From the NCBI RefSeq assembly GCF_902381825.1, contig NZ_LR698973.1, positions 3,401,349 to 3,465,348 of the forward strand: DNA of 64,000 nucleotides, given 5' to 3'. The notes under the pieces were generated by a model. The model saw nothing but the letters and a program-made list of their open reading frames with translations. It was not told the DNA's origin and ran no database searches. The position numbers and the translations under genes are program-made. This stretch comes from Pseudocoprococcus catus (GTDB taxonomy: Bacteria; Bacillota; Clostridia; Lachnospirales; Lachnospiraceae). Of the stretch, positions 15,694 through 23,453 are shown piece after piece (the stretch's first letter is position 1; each line of letters opens with the position of its first letter).

Positions 15694-16173
15694 TTAAGAA
15701 AAAGTGCCTTTGGCGCTGCAAGTTAAGGTGACAGATTTGTTAATTGTTTTTTCTATACGTGAACCAACATAAAAATTGGCAGTTGCTTTAGCTGTGGCAG
15801 AAGAACCGGATTTACTCGCTGATTTATTACTTATTTTCCAAGCGCTACTATAAGACGCAGCCGTGACGCGAGAATCAGTACATTTCGATGAGGTTCCATT
15901 ATATGTAAACGTGCCAGTGACTTTTACATACCAGAGTTCTACATTGTTATTTGAATAGTAACTGGAAATTTTTGATTTGGTGGTAGTAGATGAGGAACGA
16001 GTAGTAATAGCATTTGGTTCTTCAGTAATGCGTGTTACCATGTAACTACCGTCATCATAGAAAGTGTACTCAGTTGTAGTGCCGCCATTAATGGTATTTG
16101 CAAATACAGGCAATGAGCAAATGGTATTGAATGACATTAAAAAGGCAAGTATAAAAATGAATATTTTTTTCAT
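15694..16173 (-). CDS. Small secreted protein, unknown function
   Basis: A 159-aa protein with a clear Sec signal peptide (MKKIFIFILAFLMSF..., cleavage probably after PVFA near residue 25). The mature part is rich in Ser and Thr (TTRSSSTTTKSKISSYY; SNKSASKSGSSATAKA) and looks like a small beta-rich domain with two cysteines (SKCTDS near 98, LTCSAKG near 151). No sorting motif or lipobox. It is last in a three-gene operon with a DUF membrane protein and a PadR regulator, behind AGGAGG. I do not recognise a family. Confidence 0.75.
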   Translation of the reverse strand: MKKIFIFILAFLMSFNTICSLPVFANTINGGTTTEYTFYDDGSYMVTRITEEPNAITTRSSSTTTKSKISSYYSNNNVELWYVKVTGTFTYNGTSSKCTDSRVTAASYSSAWKISNKSASKSGSSATAKATANFYVGSRIEKTINKSVTLTCSAKGTFS

Positions 16174-16191
16174 AAGCTAATCCTCCTGGAA

Positions 16192-16593
16192 TTATTCGAT
16201 CCTGATAACTTCATATGCTGGAATTTCTTGTGCCAAATCTATATAGAATTTTATTCTAATGCCAATATATATAAGTAAAATAAGTGCAACGACGAACAAA
16301 AAGATTTTAATATATTTTCGCTTCGTGTGTGAATTATTTAAATGATTTTCAAGTTGTTCCGATTCGGCACAGGAAATAAACATTTCCTTGAATTCATCAG
16401 TGGAACCAAAATGATTGGTTAAATCATTGATTGTGGCAGAAGGATGTTCGCTGAGAAAGTCATCGATACTGCTTTCTATCATTTGCATAATAGAAGCTGT
16501 CTCTTTTGGAGAGTGTGTAAAAGTGAGCTGATGTTTAATTTCTGAAAGATAATTATGAATTTCTTTATCTGTGATGGATGATGGTACTTCCAT
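16192..16593 (-). CDS. Single-pass membrane protein accompanying PadR (DUF1700/DUF6120-like)
   Basis: A 133-aa protein with a helical cytoplasmic N-terminal part (residues 1-90, including ITDKEIHNYLSEIK and FLSEHPSATINDLTNHFGS) and one C-terminal transmembrane helix (about 95-115, IKIFLFVVALILLIYIGI). This layout is typical of the short DUF1700/DUF6120-type partners encoded directly after PadR regulators in Firmicutes; the exact family is not certain. It starts 2 bp after the padR stop, with GGAGG inside the padR end, so it is co-translated. It may modulate PadR or sense membrane state, but that is inference. Confidence 0.7.
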   Translation of the reverse strand: MEVPSSITDKEIHNYLSEIKHQLTFTHSPKETASIMQMIESSIDDFLSEHPSATINDLTNHFGSTDEFKEMFISCAESEQLENHLNNSHTKRKYIKIFLFVVALILLIYIGIRIKFYIDLAQEIPAYEVIRIE

Positions 16594-16595
16594 TT

Positions 16596-16943
16596 TCAGA
16601 CCTCCAATTTTAAAAAGTTATTGACAGTGGTAATATAAGCAGCATAATTTTTCTTCATGTCTTCGTAATATTCTTTGCCTGTTTTGGAAAGATGGTAGTA
16701 AACACGAATTTTCTTTTTTTCAGTTACAACATTAGATGTTGAAACAAGATCTTTCTCAAGAAGACGATTTAATATAGGGTAAAGAGATGTCTCTTTACAG
16801 GCACACAATTCATGGCTTCTTTGCTTTATTTCAGAAGCCAACTGGTAGCCATACATATCTTCTTCGTCAAGAAGACTTAAAAGAAGAAGCTCTGTAGTGG
16901 CTTTTTTTAATCTTAAAATAATGGGAGATTCGCTATGGTCCAT
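16596..16943 (-). CDS. PadR family transcriptional regulator
   Basis: A 115-aa winged-helix regulator. ATTELLLLSLLDEEDMYGYQLASEIKQRS and SLYPILNRLLEKDLV...YYHLSKTGKEYYEDM are classic PadR signatures (shown shortened: LLDEEDMYGYQL, SLYPILNRLLEK, YYHLSKTGKEYY). The usual C-terminal dimerisation helix is short. The start is ATG 16943 after AAAGGAG; the ATG at 16958 contains that Shine-Dalgarno and is rejected. It likely represses its own operon and perhaps the divergent secreted-protein gene at 17193. Confidence 0.88.
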   Translation of the reverse strand: MDHSESPIILRLKKATTELLLLSLLDEEDMYGYQLASEIKQRSHELCACKETSLYPILNRLLEKDLVSTSNVVTEKKKIRVYYHLSKTGKEYYEDMKKNYAAYITTVNNFLKLEV

Positions 16944-16962
16944 AAAAACTCCTTTCATTTGT

Positions 16963-16991
16963 ATGATAACAAAATATTAAATAAAAAGCAA
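16963..16991 (-). promoter_or_regulatory. Promoter of the padR operon
   Basis: Minus strand: TTGCTT, 17 bp, TATCAT, about 20 bp before the padR start. Confidence 0.6.
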
Positions 16992-17002
16992 TACTATTTA
17001 AT
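16976..17002. promoter_or_regulatory. Inverted repeat, candidate PadR operator
   Basis: ATTAAATA (16976-16983) and TATTTAAT (16995-17002) are perfect 8-bp arms flanking the -35 box of the padR promoter, 12 bp upstream of the divergent -35. The position fits autoregulation. AT-rich sequence makes chance pairing possible. Confidence 0.4.
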
Positions 17003-17013
17003 GAAGAATACTC

Positions 17014-17042
17014 TTGACAAGAAAATAAAAATACAGTATGAT
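17014..17042 (+). promoter_or_regulatory. Strong sigma-A promoter for the secreted-protein gene
   Basis: TTGACA, 17 bp, TATGAT: near-consensus. A start near 17049 gives a leader of about 140 nt. Inside the leader a good ribosome site (GAGGTGATTCTG) precedes a three-codon ORF, ATG GCA AGG TGA, at 17129-17140. Confidence 0.75.
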
Positions 17043-17192
17043 GTAATCAGAAAATAACAAATCAAAAATAGATATTTCAAATAGATATGTTTGAGTATTT
17101 GTTAACTAAAAGGAAAGAGGTGATTCTGATGGCAAGGTGATTTGTGTGGGGGTGTAGATAAAAGATAATGTATTTCAGAAAGGGGATTTCAA

Positions 17193-17669
17193 ATGAAAAA
17201 CGGAAAATTTAAAAGATTTATGGCGATGGTTAGTTGTGTACTGTGTATGTCCTTATTTACAGTAAATGTATTTGCGGCTACGAATGATGCGGCTTCAGAT
17301 AGCAATGAAGCACATATATATGGTGTAGACGTGGAAAATAGCGGTGAACCAGGACAATTACTTACAAGTCGAGCAATTGCTGAATGCGGAAGTGGTTCAC
17401 ATGACATGCGAGCAAAAGGCTGGGGAGATATTGTAAATGTTGATACAGGAAAGACTGTTGTAAATAATGGAAGTTGTTCTCAGTGTTCAAAATGCTATTT
17501 AGTTATAGTTACTCAGGGTGAACCTGGAACAGGAAAGGCATTAGGATATTATACTACATGGCAGCCGCATGAAAAGTTGACATCATATGTCACTGTAATA
17601 CGTCAGTCAGGGAAAAATATTCAGTATACATCAAAGTCAACAATTCCTGGTATTTCTTTTAGATATTAA
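17193..17669 (+). CDS. Small secreted cysteine-containing protein, unknown function
   Basis: A 158-aa protein with a Sec signal peptide (MKNGKFKRFMAMVSCVLCMSLF..., cleavage likely after VFAA near 30). The mature part has an acidic stretch, a SRAIAECGSGSHDMRAKGWGD segment, and a tight CSQCSKC cluster that could bind metal or form disulfides. I do not recognise a family. The ribosome site AAAGGGG is 11 bp upstream. It is divergent from padR and behind a near-consensus promoter, so high expression or PadR control is plausible. Confidence 0.72.
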   Translation: MKNGKFKRFMAMVSCVLCMSLFTVNVFAATNDAASDSNEAHIYGVDVENSGEPGQLLTSRAIAECGSGSHDMRAKGWGDIVNVDTGKTVVNNGSCSQCSKCYLVIVTQGEPGTGKALGYYTTWQPHEKLTSYVTVIRQSGKNIQYTSKSTIPGISFRY

Positions 17670-17708
17670 TGTGAATAAGATGGATAATTTTGTATGGAGG
17701 TAATAATT

Positions 17709-17741
17709 ATGGGCGGTTATTTTATTAGTAGCTGCCCTTAA
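17709..17741 (+). CDS. Possible 10-residue peptide
   Basis: ATG 17709, 8 bp behind TGGAGG, opens a 10-codon frame encoding MGGYFISSCP, then TAA. It sits between the secreted-protein gene and the first lipoprotein. The ribosome site is as good as those of the real genes, but such a short frame can arise by chance. It could act as a leader peptide or short signal; no exporter or processing gene is nearby. Confidence 0.3.
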   Translation: MGGYFISSCP

Positions 17742-17781
17742 TTTAATCATTAACAAATATAATGTAATAGGAAGGAAATAT

Positions 17782-18318
17782 ATGAGATTAAAGCGTCTTA
17801 AAAATATATATGTTGGTGTTATATTGCTGATGACTGTGATAATAACAGCAGGATGTCAGAAGAGTAGTGATAGTTCCGAAGAAAGTGCTAAGGCTGTGCT
17901 TAATCAATTTTTACGTGGTACGGTACAGAATGCAAATGAATTTGACAGCCAGTATGCAGAAATGACATCTGCAGAGACAGGTGATGAGAGTGATATGGTA
18001 TCAATAACGGGAATGGAAGATTATTTTCAGAAACAATTTGGGGAGATTATGACAGCTGATTGCATCTCAGATTTGATGGCGGACCGTTCAATTATATCTC
18101 CGATGAAACTTGCACAACAGATGGATAAGGATATCATTGCGCAGGATATTCAGTTGACAGCAAAATCAGGAGAGGAGAATGCTTATGATTTCACTGCACA
18201 ATTAGTGACATCTGACGATAAAAAGCCGGTTGGAACCGCAGAAGGGTACGTGAAAATGCAGTTTGACAACTCCAACTGGAAAGCCTCTGTTCTGACAATA
18301 AAAATAGCAACAAACTAA
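17782..18318 (+). CDS. Lipoprotein, paralogue 1
   Basis: A 178-aa exported lipoprotein: signal peptide, then lipobox ITAGC with the lipidated cysteine near residue 25, then a serine/glutamate linker (QKSSDSSEESAKAV). The mature domain (about 38-178) includes FDSQYAEM, MEDYFQKQFGEIMTADCI and ALTIKI-like end. It resembles small clostridial lipoproteins of the DUF5105 kind, but I cannot confirm this. Ribosome site AGGAAGG. Closely related to the gene at 18630. Followed by a long hairpin element. Confidence 0.78.
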   Translation: MRLKRLKNIYVGVILLMTVIITAGCQKSSDSSEESAKAVLNQFLRGTVQNANEFDSQYAEMTSAETGDESDMVSITGMEDYFQKQFGEIMTADCISDLMADRSIISPMKLAQQMDKDIIAQDIQLTAKSGEENAYDFTAQLVTSDDKKPVGTAEGYVKMQFDNSNWKASVLTIKIATN

Positions 18319-18341
18319 ATGATGCAGTTCAGAATATTCTG

Positions 18342-18475
18342 AAAAAGAGTATATTCACACACAGGTGCTTCAACGCCTGTTGGTACTTAGACATTGTCCT
18401 TTAATGCCTTATGTACCACTACTGGCGTTGGCAGTGAGAACGGCCTGTGTTGAATATGCTCTTTTTTATCTCTTT
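18342..18475 (+). repeat. Long hairpin element, family B copy 1
   Basis: About 134 bp. Outer arms AAAAAGAGTATATTCACACACAGG and CCTGTGTTGAATATGCTCTTTTTT pair imperfectly; inner arms GGTAC (18382-18386) and GTACC (18413-18417) close the tip, with CAACGCC/GGCGTTG between. Reverse complement of the element at 19245-19385, with many differences that mostly keep pairing. Probably also terminates the lipoprotein transcript. Confidence 0.75.
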
Positions 18476-18629
18476 AATAAGTATTTGGGTGGAACGCACT
18501 AGAATTTGCTCGCTCTTTTTTATAGGCTGATTTGCATTGACAGAATAATTCACGCATGATAACCTGTAATTAGAAAACATTTTTAAAAAGCACAAAGATT
18601 CACGCGATTTAAGAACAGGAGGAGATGAT

Positions 18630-19169
18630 ATGATGAAGTTAAAACGTCTTGGAAGAATTTCCGTATGCATGGCAGTATTGATGGTTATGCTGTTGGCGGC
18701 AGGTTGTCAGAAGAGTGGTAACAGTTCTGAAGAAAGCGCCAACGCGGTGCTTAATCAATTTTTAAGCGGTACAGTGCAGGATGCCGATAAATTTGACAGC
18801 CAGTATGCAGAGATAGCATCTGCCGAGACCGGCGATGAGACCGGAATAGTATCGATAGACGGAATGGAAGATTATTTCCAGAAACAATTTGGAGAGATAA
18901 TGACAGCTGATTGTATCGCAGATTTGTTGGCCGACCGTTCAATGATAGCTCCGATGAAACTGGCACAACAGCTGGATAAAGATATCATTGCGCAGGATAT
19001 ACAGTTGACAGCAAAATCAGGAGAGGACAATGCCTATGACTTCAGCACACAATTAGTCACCTCCGATGATAAACAGCCAGTCGGCACCGCAACAGGATAC
19101 GTGAAAATGCAGTCCGACAACTCCAACTGGAAAGCCTCTGCTCTGACCATAAAAATAACAACAAACTAA
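18630..19169 (+). CDS. Lipoprotein, paralogue 2
   Basis: A 179-aa lipoprotein with lipobox LAAGC near residue 26, highly similar to the gene at 17782 along its whole length (roughly four residues in five identical by eye, for example EDYFQKQFGEIMTADCI). Ribosome site AGGAGG. Gene plus downstream hairpin form a duplicated module, but the hairpin of this copy is inverted. The nucleotide drift between copies is clear, so the duplication is older than that of the Rpn genes. Confidence 0.78.
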   Translation: MMKLKRLGRISVCMAVLMVMLLAAGCQKSGNSSEESANAVLNQFLSGTVQDADKFDSQYAEIASAETGDETGIVSIDGMEDYFQKQFGEIMTADCIADLLADRSMIAPMKLAQQLDKDIIAQDIQLTAKSGEDNAYDFSTQLVTSDDKQPVGTATGYVKMQSDNSNWKASALTIKITTN

Positions 19170-19244
19170 AATTACGGATTAATCAGAAGCAGCATTCACT
19201 AGTCAAAACGAATTAGGGTGCAGTGTGGCCTCATAATTCCCGAG

Positions 19245-19385
19245 AAAGATATAAAAAGCGTCTATTCAACACAAGCCGCTCTCGCTGCCAATGCTAGCAG
19301 CGGTACATAAGGCAGTAAAATACACTGCCTAAGTACCGGCGAGCATTGAAGCACTTGTGTCTGAATAGACGCTTTTTATATCTTT
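19245..19385 (-). repeat. Long hairpin element, family B copy 2 (inverted)
   Basis: ATAAAAAGCGTCTATTCAACACAAG pairs with CTTGTGTCTGAATAGACGCTTTTTAT at the outer end; inner GGTAC/GTACC as in copy 1. Its reverse complement aligns with 18342-18475. Placed between two convergent genes, it likely works as a bidirectional terminator for lipoprotein 2 and typA. Confidence 0.75.
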
Positions 19386-19415
19386 ATTTAGAAATGACAG
19401 GCCACGCGTCAAAAA

Positions 19416-21242
19416 TTACTTTTTGTTCGCACGCATACGCTGTTTCGGATCCAGAATCTTCTTACGGATACGAATATTCTTTGGTGTAACCTCAACAAGT
19501 TCATCATTTTCAATGAAGTCAAGGGCTTGCTCAAGGCTCAGTATCTTATGTGGTACAAGCTTTAAGGCTTCATCGGAACCTGAAGCACGGGTGTTGGTCA
19601 TCTGTTTACGTTTGCAGACATTCAGCTCGATATCGCCGCCTTTAGGGTTTTCACCAACGACCATACCCTGGTAAACCTGTTCGCCAGGTCCGAGGAACAG
19701 TGTACCACGTTCCTGTGCATTGAACAGACCGTAAGTGATGGTTTCACCGGCTTCAAATGCGATCAGGGAACCTGTCTGACGGTAAGCAATGTCACCCTTG
19801 TATGGGCCATAGCTGTCAAAAATAGTATTCAGGATACCATTACCCTTTGTATCTGTCATGAATTCACCACGATAACCAATGAGGCCACGGGATGGGATCA
19901 GGAACTCAAGACGAGTGTAACCGCCGTTGGAACGGGACATACCCTGCAGTTCGCCTTTACGGAAGCTCAGCTTCTCGATAACAATACCGGAGAATTCATC
20001 TGGTACATCGATGACAGCCTGTTCCATTGGCTCAAGAAGATGACCTTTCTCATCCTTGTGGTAAATAACTTCTGCCTTGCTGACTGCAAATTCATAGCCT
20101 TCACGACGCATATTCTCGATGAGAACGGAAAGATGCAGTTCACCACGGCCGGAAACTTTGAAGCAGTCTGTGTTCTCTGTATCTTCAACACGGAGGCTGA
20201 CATCGGTATTCAGCTCTTTGTAGAGACGTTCACGAAGGTGTCTGGATGTTACGAACTTGCCTTCGCGGCCGGCTAATGGGCTGTCGTTGACAAGGAAGTT
20301 CATGGAAATTGTAGGCTCGGAAATCTTCTGGAATGGGATTGGCTCTACAAAATCAGGGGAGCAGAGTGTATCACCGATATGAATATCGGAAATACCGGAA
20401 ATAGCGACGATGGAACCGACGCCTGCTTTCTCAACTTCCACTTTGTTCAGACCGTCAAACTCATAAAGTTTGCTGACTTTCACCTTGCGACGCTTTTCAG
20501 GGTCGTGGGCATTGACGATGATAGCATCTTCATTCACACGGATAGAACCGTTGCTGACCTTGCCGACACCGATACGGCCAACATATTCATTATAATCAAT
20601 GGTACTGATCAGTACCTGTGTGCCCTTGTCAGGATCACCTTCCGGAGCAGGAATGTGGTTGATGATCGTCTCAAATAATGGCTGCATGCTGTTGCTGTCA
20701 TCACCAATCTCAAGCATAGCCACACCTTCCTTGGCAGAAGCGTACACAAATGGGCAGTCTAACTGTTCTTCACTGGCATCAAGATCGATGAGCAGTTCCA
20801 GAACTTCGTCAATAACTTCGTCCGGTCTTGCTTCAGGACGGTCGATCTTGTTGATACATACGATAACAGCCAGGTTCAGTTCAAGGGCTTTCTTCAGAAC
20901 AAACTTTGTCTGAGGCATTGGGCCTTCGAAAGCATCTACAACGAGGACAACGCCGTCTACCATTTTAAGGACACGTTCTACCTCGCCGCCGAAATCGGCA
21001 TGTCCCGGTGTATCGATGATGTTGATCTTGACATCCTTATAAAAAACTGCTGTATTCTTGGAAAGAATGGTGATACCACGTTCACGTTCGATATCATTGG
21101 AGTCCATAACTCTTTCCTGTACAACCTGATTGCTTCTGAAAACACCGCTCTGTTTCAAAAGTTCGTCTACCAGAGTCGTTTTACCGTGGTCAACGTGAGC
21201 GATGATGGCAATATTTCTTGTATCTTCTCTCTTTATATTCAT
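19416..21242 (-). CDS. typA: Translational GTPase TypA/BipA
   Basis: A 608-aa ribosome-binding GTPase involved in 50S assembly and stress or cold adaptation. G-domain motifs: AHVDHGKT, the switch I segment with [32 protein letters not shown] and ASAKEG. Domain II, domain III ([17 protein letters not shown]) and the BipA C-terminal domain ([32 protein letters not shown]) are complete. Ribosome site AAGGA before ATG. Transcribed alone on the minus strand. Confidence 0.96.
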   Translation of the reverse strand: MNIKREDTRNIAIIAHVDHGKTTLVDELLKQSGVFRSNQVVQERVMDSNDIERERGITILSKNTAVFYKDVKINIIDTPGHADFGGEVERVLKMVDGVVLVVDAFEGPMPQTKFVLKKALELNLAVIVCINKIDRPEARPDEVIDEVLELLIDLDASEEQLDCPFVYASAKEGVAMLEIGDDSNSMQPLFETIINHIPAPEGDPDKGTQVLISTIDYNEYVGRIGVGKVSNGSIRVNEDAIIVNAHDPEKRRKVKVSKLYEFDGLNKVEVEKAGVGSIVAISGISDIHIGDTLCSPDFVEPIPFQKISEPTISMNFLVNDSPLAGREGKFVTSRHLRERLYKELNTDVSLRVEDTENTDCFKVSGRGELHLSVLIENMRREGYEFAVSKAEVIYHKDEKGHLLEPMEQAVIDVPDEFSGIVIEKLSFRKGELQGMSRSNGGYTRLEFLIPSRGLIGYRGEFMTDTKGNGILNTIFDSYGPYKGDIAYRQTGSLIAFEAGETITYGLFNAQERGTLFLGPGEQVYQGMVVGENPKGGDIELNVCKRKQMTNTRASGSDEALKLVPHKILSLEQALDFIENDELVEVTPKNIRIRKKILDPKQRMRANKK

Positions 21243-21619
21243 ATAAATCCTTCTTTCTGAAAAAGAATCTGCTTAACAACGCTATTTATCATATCAATTA
21301 CGAAAAGGTTTTTCAAGTTTTTTATTGCGGAAATCTATAATAAAACGGAATAAATGCATTCAAAAGGCCGAAAAATGACCGATGGCCCCCTGCAAATGCC
21401 ATTAAATGGAAGAATCTGTCGATGAATGAGAATTTCTTTTCATGGTAAATCATGGTAGATTTGTAATTGTCACATGACAGTTTGATTCAGACAAAAGAGG
21501 CGTGATGAGAGCATATCCGTTCATGAAAAAGAGATAGCATAAATCGGATGTGGACAGAATACATATAAATACATATTAAAAAACTTATATTTACCGGAGT
21601 GGTGAAAGGGGATTAAAAG
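21243..21619. other. Divergent intergenic region typA / SSB-like gene
   Basis: A 377-bp gene-less stretch. It holds the typA promoter near its left edge and a short inverted repeat TGTCA-CA-TGACA at 21468-21479. I see no riboswitch and no clear promoter for the SSB-like gene. Confidence 0.5.
21288..21316 (-). promoter_or_regulatory. typA promoter
   Basis: Minus strand: TTGAAA, 17 bp, TATGAT, 45 bp before the start codon. Confidence 0.65.
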
Positions 21620-22246
21620 ATGGCAGATAAAGCAATGGATAACAATCAGGTGACAATCGTTGGAACGGTTGATTCGGAATTCACATACAGCCATGAAGTT
21701 TTTGGAGAAGGCTTTTATATGCTGGAGGTGGTTGTCAACCGTCTGAGTCATATGGAGGATCGGATTCCTTTGATGGTTTCTGAGCGGCTTGTGGATGTGA
21801 AGGAGAGCTACAGGGGGAAGATCGTGGAAGTACACGGACAGTTCCGTTCTTATAATAAGCATGAAGAAAGCAGAAATCGTCTGATTCTTTCGGTATTTGT
21901 CCGGGAGTTTGCATTTGTGGGGGAAGAAGGAACGCTGACAAAGCCGAACAGCATTTATCTGGATGGCTATATCTGCAAACCGCCGGTATATCGGATGACA
22001 CCTCTTGGACGTGAGATCGCAGACCTTTTGATGGCTGTCAACAGGCCGTATGGCAAGTCGGATTATCTGCCGTGTATCTGCTGGGGAAGAAATGCACGGT
22101 TTGCCGGCAAATTTGAAGTGGGAACACATATCCATCTCTGGGGAAGGATTCAGAGCCGTACATATCAGAAACGGCTGGATAACGATGTAGTGGAAAAGCG
22201 GACGGCCTATGAGATTTCCGTCAGCAAAATTGAATGTGTAGAATAA
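21620..22246 (+). CDS. SSB-like protein with two OB folds
   Basis: A 208-aa single-stranded DNA-binding protein relative. Two OB-fold halves are visible: residues about 8-100 (NQVTIVGTVDSEF...GKIVEVHGQFRSYNK) and about 110-205 (NSIYLDGYICKPPVYRMTPLGREIADLLMAVNR...GTHIHLWGRIQSR). The second carries the classic SSB pattern G.....P..R.TP.G..I....LAV. There is no acidic C-terminal tip of the sort canonical SSB uses to recruit partners, so this is probably an accessory SSB rather than the replication SSB. Ribosome site AAGGGG. Monocistronic. Confidence 0.78.
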   Translation: MADKAMDNNQVTIVGTVDSEFTYSHEVFGEGFYMLEVVVNRLSHMEDRIPLMVSERLVDVKESYRGKIVEVHGQFRSYNKHEESRNRLILSVFVREFAFVGEEGTLTKPNSIYLDGYICKPPVYRMTPLGREIADLLMAVNRPYGKSDYLPCICWGRNARFAGKFEVGTHIHLWGRIQSRTYQKRLDNDVVEKRTAYEISVSKIECVE

Positions 22247-22331
22247 AGGTCAATATGCAGACTAAAGGCATCAGAACGGTAGTTTTTGCTTGACGTTTTC
22301 CCGGGAATGTGATATTTACTATATATTGTTG

Positions 22332-22470
22332 TAACTGTTCAGAGCCAACCTCCAAAATGCTACGCATTTCGTCGGTGTGGCGTATTCGCCAAATAAAATT
22401 TCAAAAACAGACTTAAAAATGCAAGCATTTTATACCTGTTTTTGAAATTTTGCTTGGCTCTGAACAGTTA
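22332..22470 (+). mobile_element. MITE-like palindromic element, family A copy 2
   Basis: 139 bp, nearly identical to 15479-15617, with perfect ends TAACTGTTCAGAGCCAA...TTGGCTCTGAACAGTTA (17 bp). Same orientation as copy 1. No ORF. Confidence 0.82.
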
Positions 22471-22538
22471 CATACTGTTTTATAATTCACGATGTGAGAG
22501 GATAGAGAGATTCATTATAAGAATCAGAGGTAAATGTT

Positions 22539-23054
22539 GTGGAAAAAGGTTTAGTAAAGATTTACTTTGGTGAAGGCAAAGGCAAATCCACCTCTTCGAT
22601 GGGGCGTGCACTTGTCTGCGCAGGCGAGGAGAAAGAAGTTTTTGTTATACAGTTTCTGAAGGGTAAGATGACCGGCAGTTTGGATTACCTGAAGAGATTG
22701 GAGCCGGAGATCAAGGTTTTCAGGTTCGAAAGAGAAGAAGCTTTTTATGAAGATCTGAGTGATGAGGAGAAGCAGGAGGAGAAGGTCAATATTCTCAATG
22801 GCTATAATTTTGCAAAGAAAGTATTATCCATTGGGGAATGTGATGTATTGATCCTGGATGAGATTCTGGGACTTGTTGATCTTGGGATTATTACCTGTGA
22901 AGATGTGATCCGTCTGATCGACATGAAAGATGAGTCTGTGGAATTGATCATGACAGGCCGTCACCTTCCGGAAGAACTGATTCCGTATGCGGATTATATT
23001 TCAAGGCTGGATATTGTGAAAGGTGCCTGCTCTGAAAAACCGTCATGTATGTAG
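22539..23054 (+). CDS. cobO: Corrinoid adenosyltransferase (CobO/BtuR family)
   Basis: A 171-aa ATP:cob(I)alamin or cob(I)yrinic acid a,c-diamide adenosyltransferase, making the adenosyl form of B12. The P-loop GEGKGKST lies near residues 11-18. VFVIQFLKG, CDVLILDEILGLVDLGII and VELIMTGRHLPEELIPYADYIS are typical. The start is GTG 22539, 8 bp after CAGAGG. No other cobalamin genes are near, so it may serve salvage or a single B12 enzyme. The 3' end is duplicated as a 27-bp tandem repeat covering the last codons and stop. Confidence 0.88.
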   Translation: MEKGLVKIYFGEGKGKSTSSMGRALVCAGEEKEVFVIQFLKGKMTGSLDYLKRLEPEIKVFRFEREEAFYEDLSDEEKQEEKVNILNGYNFAKKVLSIGECDVLILDEILGLVDLGIITCEDVIRLIDMKDESVELIMTGRHLPEELIPYADYISRLDIVKGACSEKPSCM

Positions 23055-23087
23055 CTTTCATAAAAACCGTCATGTATGTAGCTTTTC
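23037..23087 (+). repeat. 27-bp tandem duplication at the cobO stop
   Basis: CCGTCATGTATGTAGCTTT occurs at 23040 and again 27 bp later at 23067. The first copy supplies the last codons and stop of the gene; the second is non-coding. Confidence 0.7.
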
Positions 23088-23089
23088 TG

Positions 23090-23118
23090 TTGACATGCGG
23101 GGTATTTGGTGATACTAT
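23090..23118 (+). promoter_or_regulatory. Sigma-A promoter of dapA
   Basis: TTGACA, 17 bp, TACTAT; start expected near 23125, just before the lysine aptamer. Confidence 0.8.
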
Positions 23119-23128
23119 GAAACAGTAA

Positions 23129-23353
23129 TTAAGTAGAGGCGCATATTTATATAAGTAGAACTCAGGATGCAGTCAGGTGCAGATGAATGGGTTGGAAAGG
23201 ATGATATGCCGAAGCTTTATATTTCCTGGAAGATATATTGCTGGGCATACAGTTAAGAGCTGTATGACTGTCATCATTTTGATGGAGTGCTGCTTGAAGA
23301 ATTTTCATAGTTGAGATTATTCTTATGAGTCGGCATTGCGTCGGCTCTTTTTT
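23129..23353 (+). promoter_or_regulatory. Lysine riboswitch (L box) upstream of dapA
   Basis: The aptamer follows the L-box pattern in order: AAGTAGAGGCGC, AGTAGAA, GGAAAGGATGATATGCCGAAG (shown over 21 bases as GGAAAGGATGAT then ATGCCGAAG), GCTGGGCATACAGTTAAGAG, TGACTGTCATC and GATGGAGTGCTGCTT. P1 is closed by AAGTAG (23131-23136) with CTGCTT. The expression platform is a terminator at 23327-23353. Lysine binding should favour termination and shut off dapA, the first committed step of lysine synthesis. Confidence 0.92.
23327..23353 (+). terminator. Riboswitch-controlled terminator
   Basis: GAGTCGGC / GTCGGCTC stem-loop followed by six T, between the lysine aptamer and dapA. Confidence 0.85.
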
Positions 23354-23453
23354 ATGCCATGGTCTGTTTCATTGGAAGGCTCTGAGCCTTGCACAAAAAA
23401 GAGCGGAAGTACATGTCCCCTTTATGGCAGTAATAAAATTGGAGGAAAGAGAT

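Noticed and set aside
21521..22135. 204-aa minus-strand frame over the SSB-like gene
   Set aside because: Antisense shadow; no ribosome site, histidine/cysteine-rich composition typical of reverse translation.
23325..23453. N-terminal extension of dapA (MSRHCVGSF...)
   Set aside because: It would translate the riboswitch terminator; the ATG at 23454 has a proper GGAGG and matches the normal DapA N-terminus.
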